Shown piece by piece: positions 1 to 11,900 of a stretch of 64,000 nt of DNA (position 1 is its first letter; every line of letters starts with the position of its first letter). The notes beneath the pieces are model-generated. The model was not told the DNA's origin and made no database searches. It saw only the letters and a list, made by a program, of their open reading frames with translations. Source of the stretch: Tomocerus qinae (taxonomy: Eukaryota > Arthropoda > Collembola > Entomobryomorpha > Tomoceridae); NCBI GenBank assembly GCA_020055645.1, contig CM034548.1, positions 16,616,001 to 16,680,000 on the forward strand. Direction: 5' to 3'. The translations under genes and the position numbers were made by a program.

Positions 1-3000
1 CCTATGCTTTCCGTATTGAAAAGAGTCTATATGTCAAATTGTCAGAAGATATTTGGGATGGGATTACTTTATGCAGTGAAATGAGGAAGAAGAAATATAC
101 TTTCATTATAATCCCATTCAATACCGTATTAGCACATCTTAGAGAAGTTAAACCTAATACCTCAACCCGATCTTTCCGGACGATATGACATGTAGAGAGC
201 TTAAGAAACACTTTCCAGTGATCTCAAATGAATAGCTGCATATTATTGACAGTACTGACTGCTGTATTCAAAATTTTATACAATTATGGGTACAAAAAAC
301 TTAAATATACTTCAATTTAATCGCAAATTCAAAACGGAAATTTACTGTGATACTTGAACACCGACTGACATGTCTTGTAACAGCTATAACTATTCATCAT
401 TGAAAAATGTGGAGTTAATTGACAATTAATAGGGCATATGCAAATACATGTGAACATTTTAAAGGTTATTTATATGCTGATGATTTTATTGTTAGCATGT
501 GCAGCACTGCACATTAAAGAGTTGTGGGACAACTGTTGAAAACTTTCTGTAAAATATAACCTCATTTTGTCTCCAGGCATTTTTGCTTCGCTAACCAAAC
601 ACGACAAAATTGTTGCATATTATGTTTTAATACAAAATGCTACTTGTTACATACTCAACCATACTTTTTTTAAATTAAAAATCTTTTAATGCACTCAAGT
701 ACTATACTATGTAAAGTATTGGGCAAACTAGTATAAGGTTTTCTTTTGTGCAAGACAACTCGACATTTTCGCTAGACTTTTCTCATCTGTCTCTCATGTA
801 TCACATACCTGACACATATACAAACACAATTGGGACTGTCCTTTCACTCAAATGTCGTATTCAGAGTATCATACAAGTATATAACTTGACACATGCCGAG
901 TTCGTAAAAAAAACATTAAAACTTGGAATGCAGTATTAGTTTTAAACTAAAGTTAGGTCACATTCTTTTTCCTACATTTTCAGATAGATATACCAACAGA
1001 TAATGTGTGAAATAGCAATGCATTCAGGTTAAGTCGCAATTCTCCTAATGTAAAAATGTTTTGACCTGAATACTTGCCTTAGGCAATTTAAATTTATTTC
1101 CTTGGTTCACCTTCAATAGTAAGCATTTGGTACTCAGGTATGTTAATATATATTTTCATCCCCTAATTTCACACACCACGGTAAAAATTATTTCAACAGT
1201 ATTTGGTAAACTATGTTTTAAAAATGTTAACTATCAAACTATCCACAGATTATTGGAATCGTGTTTCCCGATCTCGTGTAGGTATCTATATTCTATTTTT
1301 ATCCTTTCACTTTAGCCACTTTTCTCTATTACTGTCTCAGAACAGTGATTATATGTGTATATATGTCCAATAGTTTAAGCATGACTCTCGGTTGCAAAAA
1401 AGTTTTGCTGAAAAAAATCTGTTCATTTTTTTCCACTGCCACGAAATTTTGTTTGCCTCGCTCTTTTTCTCTAATACCTAAGTAATTCCTGGCTACCCTG
1501 GTCATATAACCCTTAACTCCTTCTTCACTGATAATTTTTGCAATTCAGATTTAGTACTAGAAATTGCACAGTGGCCAATTGAGTGTGCCATCCTTTATCA
1601 TTTTTGGAAAATTGTTTTTCTTTCAATAGCTTAAGATTAAAACGTCTAATAATAGAAAATAGTTAATAAAATATTTCTTTTCTCTAGTGTTTGCTTTGAA
1701 ATACAGTATTGCTGTGTTTATATGTGAAAACTAAGTATAAATTATTTCTATGTAACGGATGTCAATTAATAGTTTAATAAAAAGTAAGTATATAGGTATC
1801 CATTGCGGTATTGCTTATAAATGTATCCAATCAATTACGCTCTGTGCGATCATGTCAGAGCCAGATTTAAAATAATTTACGATCTTTTACTTTTTGACAT
1901 GAAAAATTATGACTTCAGTCGAATCAATGAAATAGTATCTGATTAATTGTAGTATTTTCAATGCATTGCACAACTATGTTACATAGTTTTAGGAACTATC
2001 TTATAGTGAAAGTTGTACAAGCAGGTTTATTGAATTAGTAATTTTCTTCGTACTACATAAAATTGGACATTCATTCATTCCATTTGACGTCATTATGGAA
2101 ATATGCACAGGCGGCTGTAGATTTTTTGAAGACTTGATTTAAATAAATGTGTCATCTACAATTTTTTATTTGAGTCGATCACAGATAAGGAAAACTTTTC
2201 TTTGGGTGAATAATACTTTCTTGATTAAAAAACTTTCTTCTGTATTTTCACAAAGTGAATGTGTAACTACAGATCTCATGGATTTTCTTTGAAAGATTTA
2301 TTTCTAAGAAAGAGTTTTAGGATCATTGAAACGATTGCATTACTTATTCATTGAACACTCATTATTCAAAAGTGCAATAAAAAAGCTCACTTGTTCCTGT
2401 TATCTTACATCTCATTTCATATAGATAAATAAAAATATATAGATAAATAGAGTTTTTGCGGGTAAGTATTTGCATACCAAATGACAGTAAAAGAAAAAAA
2501 GTAATGCTACGTATAAGATTAAAGGGCTTCAGCATTTCGTCGTCATTTGGTTTACCTTAAAATATTCCAAGACACTATGATAATAAGTCAATATAATGCC
2601 TTCTATTAAGAGGAAAGAAATTATTAGGAGTTTGGTCAAAATACTGTGTAATATAATCCATAAAACATAAAAATGCATAAATGGTAAAATTGTGGAGTCA
2701 GTTAGGTTTTAATCGTACCCCTTTCTGTATAATGTGGAAAATATGTATGGAGCTACTGTCATAGTAAAAAAATTAGACTCCTCTACTTTGTACAATATAT
2801 ATTCATCTAAGAAATCGGAATATTATGTCAAGATATTTGAATAAAAAATGCATGTCATGTAAAACGAGAGAACAGTTTTATGTCCTGGGTAACTCTATTT
2901 CATGTTACCCTTCACTCTTAATAAATAATATCTGATTCTAGTGGTTATATAAGGTCGCTTTAGCAAAGTGTCTCGTTTCCCCGAAAGGTAAATGCAGGTA

Positions 3001-6000
3001 TTCAGCCGGCCAGAAGAATTTTAATACCTTTTATGTAGTACTAGTGAACCCAGCTAAGGGGGCAAATCTAGCACTCAAGAGAAATTCAGCAGGCCACCCA
3101 TCACAGTAATAAAAACAATTTCGAAAACATCCCATTAGGTTGTTAGCTTTGTAAATACAAAGTACATACATTTAAATTAATACACCTTTATTTTCTACAG
3201 TGGTTGGAAAAATTAGCTGCAGCCCCAACTTCCTGATAAAAAGGAATTTCCTACACCAAAATAATAACTGTAGATAGTAGCATCAAATATAGGGAACAAT
3301 GAAAGACTATTTCCGAAAAAACTCCCACAAAGTTACCAAAACTTTTAAAATCGAAAAAATAAGATTCCCTCTAGGATTTTGGAAAAACGTTCAAATCCCA
3401 TGAGTACAACTTACGAATAAATATTTTTAAAGAATAGTTAATTACCCAGTGCTGTTATTTAATTCTACTAAAAGATATCCCAACTGGCACAAAGGAATTA
3501 AGAGGGTAGTAAAAAGTAAACCTAGCTCTATTAAAAAATGTTGAATAAGTTTTTCGATATTATAGCAGAACCAATTTGGGTTAGAAGTTTTGAAATGCTA
3601 TTTAATACGCACATTACGATCATTACGAAATGTTCCCTTTCGCTAATCATTTCCATTCGATCCCCAGTCACCATTCAACCTTCTTATGCAAACTATTATT
3701 ATTTAGATGTTATAACAATAATATGAAACGACTCATTTCGTTGGTTTAGAGGAATTGGGCTTGCGCATTTTACTTTTTTTGCTTTTAAGGAGCCTGCATA
3801 TATTCCGTGTGCAGTTGATGGGAGGAGGGGATACTCAAAAGTGTTGCAGTCAGCACTTGCGTTACACATGTGGGAGGGGGTTTTGCTTTACGTAATATAT
3901 GCAGGTTCCCTAGGTTCTCCCTAACACACGTACATACATCTATAGACAGGTAAATTTACCAAGTCTGCGATTATTGTATAGAGATGGACTTCTGTAATGT
4001 AGATATAACTATCCTGTCTGTCTAAAATATCTACTATCCACTTAAAATTATCTAAAAATATTCCTAAGAGACAAAGTATGAGAGATAAACTCCACATTGG
4101 TAGCTACTATGTTACAATTCACTTTCTTCTATTCACATTTTGGTGCTACCGGATCAAAGAACAGACGGAGCAGATAGAAGAATTTAATTGCAGATTAACG
4201 TTCTCCTGTCCATTTTCCTATTATCTACTCGTTCTACCACTCCTTAACATCCGCTACCAATTAGTTAAGTCATTTAAGTACAATCATCATTTATTTCATC
4301 AAAAAATTACTCTTATAACAAATTGCTTATAAAAAATACAGGAAAATGCCTCAATTGTTTATCTAAAAAGGGACTTGAAAGGTTTCTCTCATGTTATGTC
4401 TCTCGTGACAGAACAAGACCGATAAACTAATTCTGCAAAAAAGTTTTTGATACGATGATAATGATTAATTTTTAACTATTTTCTGATACATATTATCAAA
4501 AAATATTTCTAACGAACTACTTACACAATCTTTTCAAGATATTACATTGATTTTTTTGAACGGACCTAATTATTTACAGAATTAAACTTATCTAATTAAA
4601 TGTATTATTTATCATAGTGAAATTTCACCTTACAGTTGAAATGTAATACTTGTAATTTTTTATCTGAAATACTTTCGTCCTGGTAAACAGCTACTATGAA
4701 TTGTGCCTATAATTTCAGTCTCGTATTTTGTATCCATTAGTAGTTACTTACTACCAAGGATATAAAAGTCCTTCAGTTCCATTTCAAGCAGTAGAGATAA
4801 AATGAAACTGCACCGCTTATAACTTTCAGAAACTTCGACTCATTCGTGCTCTGATGTCTTTCGACTGCTCAGTTTGTCTTATTTCGCGAATATTATGTAT
4901 ATGTTTGCATTACTACTTACTTATATAGAAGATAGCAGTTACATTTGTTTGCTCGGTCTTGTATGAACATCAAAAATGCTATCATCAAATTTCCCGTCAA
5001 CTTCCATTCCATATACTTGGCAACTCTCATAATCATTTCTTTCCGTTTCTGTTTCAAGGATCATATTTCCATAGTTTGAATAGCGAGAAACTAAAGCATA
5101 CATTCTATTTACTTCATCTCGTCTTTATGTTTAACATTTACTTAGTATTAACAAGTACATATGTTCCGATGCCAAATTCGGCAAATCCACAAACAATATT
5201 ACTTTCTGTGCAAATTGCTATAATCAGAAGTACCTACTAATATTTAGAAGAAAATTAATACGTACATAAATCAGAAATGATAAGTATATGCTGAAGTCTA
5301 ATTCCAAAATTATCCACTACATTAATCAAACCTAATCAATTAGCGGGTTAGTGAACTCTATGCATTTATGGCTACTATGTAAATGTACCACAGCAGAAGC
5401 CACAGCTAGTCAAACTTAGGAGTTATAATTTCTAAAGACATTCTTGTATCTATAATGTTTCATTCTGTCCCAATTCTTGTAAGCCTGAAGTTGTTAGTTG
5501 GTAAGACACTTTAGAAAGCTAATGCTAATTTCTCCTTTGATAAATCCATCGAAAATTTTCCAAAGTATCTTGCTTACTTTTCAATTGTATACAGCTTTTA
5601 TATTTGGGTGAAAGTCAGGTGAAAATTTGGGGAAAGTAGTAAGAAAGCAAAAAGTCTTTCAATTACAAGAATTTAATTGTGAAAATTTTAGCAAAGAATT
5701 GGATTTAGTTTAAGAGAGTTGGACACCAGCTTGGTATACCCACTATATCAAGTCAAAGACTAGTGTACAAGGACATAAAAATAGGTGATTGAGTGAGGAT
5801 AAGAGGATTAGTCTAAGGCAAGTGCCAATGTGCATTCAAATCCACACAACGACTGGAGTCTGGCCAAGTGATCTGCAACCACATGCATTGGCTTGTGCTC
5901 CTACATCACACTTGTCAATTTAGAATTAGGAAATGGATGTTTACGGCGTTTATGGAACTCAATCCACCCATATCTAGTTATCCATGGACAACATTCCTTT

Positions 6001-7512
6001 TCCTGAACGTCACCAAATAATATTACCCCAAGCTATAGCCCCCGAAGAGACCCATTTCAATTTGGTCTAAGCGGTAAATCTACTTACGTACATTTCAGAC
6101 AGATTTACTAAGGCATGGCAACATTCCATATAGGTAACTCATTAGCCCTTTCTGCCTGAAACATATTGCGTCTTTCCCAAAAACATATTTAACAAACCTA
6201 ATAGCTTTATTTCTGTAGATATTCCTGAAACGGGTAAATGTGTACCTACAGTCACGCAATTAAAACAGACAAGACCTTTGGATAGTGTACACTAGGAGAT
6301 GACGAGATAGGAATTAACTCAAATTTTCAACGAATGCAATTTGTTTAGAAATAATAATGCTTGTAACTCAAATTTGTGTATGGTTATGGTGACTCTGTTC
6401 AGTCAAAAAGGAATGAAAATAAAATAAAACGTAGCTACCGTTTCAAGAAACGAGTCTATAGCCGAGTAACTAGTACTAAGAATTTACAACTCTACTAGCA
6501 TTCTCTCCAGTGTACACAGCATTATACTTATGAATCTCCTGTTATGCATTTTCTGGATTTTCTCAGACGATACTCGCCGTGTAGTCGTGTTGTGCTGTTG
6601 TGTAGAAACATGTCACGAGTCAAAGTTGATTATAGAAGGACAGCCATTGTGTGGCACTTACTTAGAACAAAGTGCACTGACTCAGATAAAAACTTCCAAG
6701 AGGCTTATAAACTTAGGAGAGAATGAAAATATTTTCTCCGAAAAGGTTAGAGGCGGATGTAGCGGTGCCAAGAAAGTAAAAAAATTAATTGGGCGGCCAT
6801 AAGGTGTTCCTTTTGTCTTTATAGACCTAAAAATATGAGATCTATATAGAATAAATGTTTATTTCTCAGAGAAAAGAGCTGAAAGGTCGACTCCAATATT
6901 TTACACTAACTAAATCACGAATCAGGATTATTAGGAGTTGCAATTCTGACCTGATTTACAATCTCTTTTTTAAATCTAGATTTCTTAGATTTGACTCTTA
7001 AATAAAGCAAAGACAAAAAATGGGTTAGTTTACAGTTACAACCTGTTTCCCGTGTATGACAAATTTAAATGATTTTAAGCCTAAGAAAATGAAGGTGATT
7101 AAACACTCAAAGATTGAAACCGTTTACGGCAGATAGATATAATCATTTTTACGAAGACATAAAGTTTGAGCACCAATAGTCAAATTTAGTTTTGAGGACA
7201 TTTGAATAGGTATTTCTTTTAATTCATATGTTGAACTTTATATGTAAAACAACGGGGTAAAATGAAATTTTAATTACTAAATTAAAAACTAAATACTTAT
7301 TTGAATAAAAAAACTTGTGACAAATGACATAGACATCAAAATAATTTAGCATGTCTTTAATTCTCAACTTAAAACCTCATTCTATCCGAAAATTTCTTGT
7401 TCTTTTCGTACAAAGCAATAGTAATACTACATTTAAAAAAAGATATGTAAGTGACGCTGAGGGAATCAAAAAAACAAATTATCCGTGATCGAAGGTCAAA
7501 AATGTTCTAATA
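1..7512. other. AT-rich sequence with no supported gene
   Basis: Both strands were read for a cytoplasmic kinase-homology, cyclase or short clearance-type tail exon continuing the receptor, and none was recognised. Open frames at 4078-4332, 4959-5240 and 6530-6802 (+) are short, AT-driven or overlap in several frames, and show no domain. A slightly more GC-rich patch at 5700-6060 has interrupted frames only. This may be a very long last intron or intergenic DNA. Confidence 0.6.
3789..3909. repeat. Short MITE-like inverted repeat
   Basis: The arms at 3789-3808 (GGAGCCTGCATATATTCCGT) and 3890-3909 match as reverse complements with two mismatches, enclosing about 80 bases that include two G-rich runs. 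No clear target duplication was found outside the arms, so mobility is inference. Confidence 0.35.
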
Positions 7513-7520
7513 ATCTGGAT

Positions 7521-8172
7521 GATTCACCCCCGAATTGTCAACCCTTTTTTGTCAACACACGAAAAATTTTTTGTCAACACCAAGTTTCTTTATTGTCAAC
7601 ATAACCAAGGCCATGTTGTCCTGTTTTGTCAACAGCAAATATTATTCAATGCAATATATTAAAATAAACAGTCACGGTAAATAATCAGTCAATGAATGTA
7701 CAAGTAAAAATCATGTAAAAAGTAATGCTAAATCACTTGTAAAGTTTAAATGTAAAAAATCAAGGAATTTCCACATTGATGGGCGACTAGTTACCATTTT
7801 TCTGTGGAACCTATTACGCCAGCCTTCAACTAGGTTAGAAGTCCGCGGACAATCGGTTAGCAGTCTTGACCTGATGTTCCACATCGTAATGTCGAACAGA
7901 GGTGCATCCCATGATGATCCTACGTATGTAAAGTAGAAATACTTCGCTATGGGTTTAACTTCAGGATCGAGTTTAAATAACTGATAACGCAAAGAATGTT
8001 AATGCACACCGCCGTAAGTTACACCGTGTGCAACCTACGAAAAAACTTGTGTTGACAAAAAGTCTAAATGGGTTGATTTGTGTTGACAAAAAGGTGTTGT
8101 CGACCAAAGGGGTCAAAATTGTGTTGACAATTCGGTGTTGACAAAAAGGTGTTGACAATTTGGGGTGGTCCC
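7521..8172 (-). mobile_element. 652-bp MULE (Mutator-like) deletion derivative
   Basis: The element is flanked by an exact 8-bp duplication, ATCTGGAT, at 7513-7520 and 8173-8180. The ends form inverted repeats sharing CACCCC-AATTGTCAAC followed by ...TTTTTGTCAACAC. Both ends carry about five inward-facing copies of TTGTCAAC (left 7534-7636, right about 8047-8160). Between them lies a fragment of a MULE transposase on the minus strand. TSD length, inverted ends and transposase family agree with Mutator-like elements. It is far too short to be autonomous. It sits about 680 bp downstream of receptor exon 7, in intron or flank. Confidence 0.8.
7711..7992 (-). pseudogene. MULE transposase C-terminal fragment
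   Basis: A 93-codon open frame containing WNIRSRLLTDCPRTSNLVEG followed by WRNRFHRKM and HPS-like RPSMWKFLDFL. This matches the pattern PRT-N-EGWHN-FN---HP-IWKFL found near the C-terminus of many arthropod MULE / FLYWCH-associated transposases. The DDE core and zinc-binding parts are absent, and the frame ends just inside the element's left terminal repeats. It is a remnant carried by the 652-bp element, not a functional enzyme. Confidence 0.7.
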
Positions 8173-8860
8173 ATCTGGATCTATAGCCACCTCCTTTCTA
8201 GCACCTATCCAATGAAAACATTAACTGTGTTACTATATCCTCTATTATATTGTATATAGAGTGCTAAAGTCTAATATTAGAGTTAATGTGTTTCTGGTTG
8301 AGACGTGCAGCTAATACTAACACATCTAAATCGGAGTACCACTACTGCATTGGTATAACATACACAACGTACACTACCATTTGTTAATTACAATTCCATC
8401 TATGTATGCGATCATTTTCCACACTGCTAGAGTGGAAATCTAATTTTGTTCCAGAAAGGCGACAAAGAAATGTTTTGCCTATATCTTAAATAGCTTTCAA
8501 AAGTACATACACTATTATGCTATATCATTCCACAAAGATTTCCTCTATCACGTATACATATATGTACCAATTCCTAATATCACCAGCCAAACCCATTATA
8601 AATCAAGCCGATAAAAACATAAACGCACATAACGTTCGAATCAGAGTAGTTGTTTGTATGAATTTCAGATTTTTCGTTAGCTATATATTTGAACATGTTA
8701 GAGAGTAGAGAGTATGGACGGGTCTCAAATGCTGCATCTAAAACAAGCTGTAGTAGTACGCATAATTTGATTGAATCATTTTTGTCATTCAAGCGTGATT
8801 TAAACGACATATTTATTTCACGATTTTGTAGTGCAAGGATACACGTTTAAAAAGGCTTAC

Positions 8861-8942
8861 CGATAGATGAAAAAGAAGCTTATGAGCATGATTACAAGGG
8901 CCGAGCTTAGTACGATCACCACGATGACATAGCGAGGCATTG
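8861..8942 (-). CDS. Receptor exon 7: transmembrane helix
   Basis: The acceptor TAATTGCAG ends at 8943 and the donor GTAAGCC starts at 8860. It encodes [20 protein letters not shown], then ISFFFIYR: one hydrophobic helix ending in a positively charged stop-transfer residue. It ends in phase 2. If the donor were not used, translation would stop at once (CGG TAA), with an AATAAA 40 bases on (8817-8812). A stop is automatic for any phase-2 exon followed by GTAA, so this is weak evidence for a truncated isoform. Confidence 0.85.
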
Positions 8943-11900
8943 CTGCAATTACATATCAAAAGGAGTCATTAATGAAAACAAATATACTAATTTGGATGTT
9001 CACACTTCCTAGCTTGCAGCAGAACCTTAATTAGAACACTATTTTCCAAGCCTCTCTACTTTTGAGTTCATCAAGCTTCCCAGCAAGTGTAAACCAATTA
9101 CAAAAGTTAAAATGATCTCGACAGAGCTGTCAATTATTATATAGTTCCGAACATAATCAAAAAACGCAGAATTGAATATCGGGACATTTCTCCCAACCCC
9201 TACCAGATTTATATAATTCTACTACACACTATCAACAATAATTAAACTTCGTTTGTAAGTAAAACTTAAGGTAGTAGCATCCTTTTTATAAGTTTTACTA
9301 AAATAAAGTTTTACATTGCATTCTACATTGTAGCTCTTTCCACTTACATTTTGAAATACCACGGAACAAGTGTACAATACATTCACATACACAGTACTAG
9401 CTAACTAGCTATTATCTAAGTAATTTTATAATATTGTTGTAATAATATCAGAATTTCAAAATTTGTGTTCTTTCGAAGAATGTTTCCCGATGATTATGAC
9501 TTTATACTATACTTAAAGTACAATGTAAATAACTATAATTTATAATAAAATGTAAATCTCACTAGGACATCCTGATCCGTCGAAACCACATTTCGGAGTA
9601 TCCGGGGGCCACGTGTCTCGGTCTCCTGCCCAATGAATTGACATGCCCTCGACATTGATAATCGATTTTGTTTTTCCCGAGTAGTGGGCCACAACCTAAA
9701 ACAATTCGGGGATAAGTATTTTCTAATGCTTCCGAATACAATACTGATTTTGGATTAAATATATGTAACTAAATGAAAAAAGTCCAGCATTCGTTTTGTG
9801 AAATAACACAAAAAGGAAGTTATTTAATGCAATTAAATCAGCTTACACAATTGACAGCTAAATAAACAGACAATATAGTACAGACTGTAAAGAATGAAGA
9901 TAAATATACGTCCTAAAAAGGTATTCAAGTGGTACATGAAACGAAAACTGTACATAGTTTAGTCACTCTGTACAAGTCTAGACTTCAAAAAATTAAATAA
10001 AAACATTGGTCTATCCCTTGTTCACGTTTTTATACGAAAAGTTGAATTTAATTTCCGGAATTATAAAATAGATGAGTGTTTTTAAAATCTTTGTCATAAA
10101 TAGCTATACATTAGTTTGAATGGCCTTCTTTGCATCGTCTGAGTTTACATTTTAATCCCCCATGAGCCGAGTCAAAAAATTAGGTCAGAAGAGAGAAGAT
10201 TAAAACTTAAAAACCGAATTTGTGCTACGGGATGTAAGTGTTATATGGCATTGAAATGCAGAATGGATAGTTGTGTTTGCTCACTAGCAGATGATGGAAA
10301 AACACCGAAAAGCGTTGGTTGTTTTCTTCTATATATCACGTATTAAATAGCCGACATTTAAGTATAAGGGTCACCATAGCTTTTAAAATTCCATATAGGA
10401 GTAAATGGAGAAATGTGAAATGTTATACGGTGGAGTAATTTGCATTGTGTATAGGTAATAATATTACTTCAGGCTTTTGGAAAATGAAAGCACATTAGAG
10501 GAAGTGAGCCAGAAAAGTGGTTTACAATGACTCTGTAGTATGCAACGAATTATTACATTATTTAAACAATAGGACTTGCACCTGATCTTCAAACAAGTCA
10601 GCGGAGGCAGGATAATCGTTGTTGGTTGATCGTCCAAGTGGAATGAGCTAACGAGAAATAAAACCCCGCACAGGGTACTCCTTTCTCATTAACAACACTC
10701 TACTCCTATATTTCATATTTTGTTCAGATCTACAATGTAGGAACTATTCGCTAGATCAATAATTCAGTGCTAATGATTCAAATAGATTCCAAATCCTGAT
10801 GAGATAACTTTTAAAGGAATTCCTATACACGCTGGACTTCAAAATAATGATATGCAAAGGTAATAAATAGAGAATGATACTCTCTTGATTCATATTCCAA
10901 TAAACATCTGTACAAAATGACGAAATTATCTATCATCTACTTATGATGAGAAAATACTTACATGAAACGCTCCAGTCTTTTTGTCCATGTCCAACAAAGA
11001 GTAGTCGGCGTTTCTGTCCCCATTGTCATCAATGCTAACGTTTCCTGTGATCCCTAAATGACAGAAATGAATAGCATAAATAATATTACTTTGTTTTTGA
11101 ACATCACTTGATGAGTAACGCTGTTCATGTGATAAACAAAATAGCTAGTATTTACATTGCCGGGAAACACGAAATTTGTTTTTCTGTGAAACTAATAAGT
11201 AGTATTTTGATTGTAATAAAGTGCAACAGTACAAGGCCGTAGGAGTTTCGAATCTTAATGATTTGTCCACCATTTGGAACATCCCCCATTACTTTTTAGT
11301 GGCTTTTAGTACATTTTGAGCAAGAAATTGTTTTTCAACTTCCGAGACAAGATTTTTAAGCAAAAGGCGGGAAACCATATATAATTATTATCTGTAATAA
11401 TAATTGGGAATGGAAATTATTAGGCAATTATGGAAAATTATTGGGCGTTTACCTTTACTATAATTTAAAAGATACCAGGGTGCCCTATATTTTCAGTCCA
11501 ATTAAAAATGCTTGGGAATACTAGGTATGTATGAATTATTTCACACCAAGGAGTTTATTGTACGTTTCTTTGTAGGATCTTGGTATGCAGATGCATGGTC
11601 ATAGTAATCATGCATCTAATAACAGTTGCCTTTTATGTAAATGTTGGAAATTAAAAGTAAGAATAAGTAATGGGATGTGTATCTTATCTATATGGCGTTA
11701 AGTATGGGGTTAAATTTTAGCTTTTATACGCCATTGTAGCCGTTAGAGCTAGGCCGAGCATTTATTAAGTGGACATTACATTTTGGTAGGCGGGCGAGGT
11801 GCTACATAAACACTCATACTGTCGCAATTAAATTACGTCTTTTCGAGTTTGTGAAAGTGACTTGGTATGTTGGCTGGTCCAGCCAGCCAGCTCCAGCTTC

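Noticed and set aside
4760-4825. TATAAAAG followed by ATGAAACTGCACCGC
   Set aside because: The frame stops after five codons; no gene follows.
7973-8158. 61-codon minus ORF
   Set aside because: It lies in the TTGTCAAC terminal array of the MULE derivative and has no transposase similarity.
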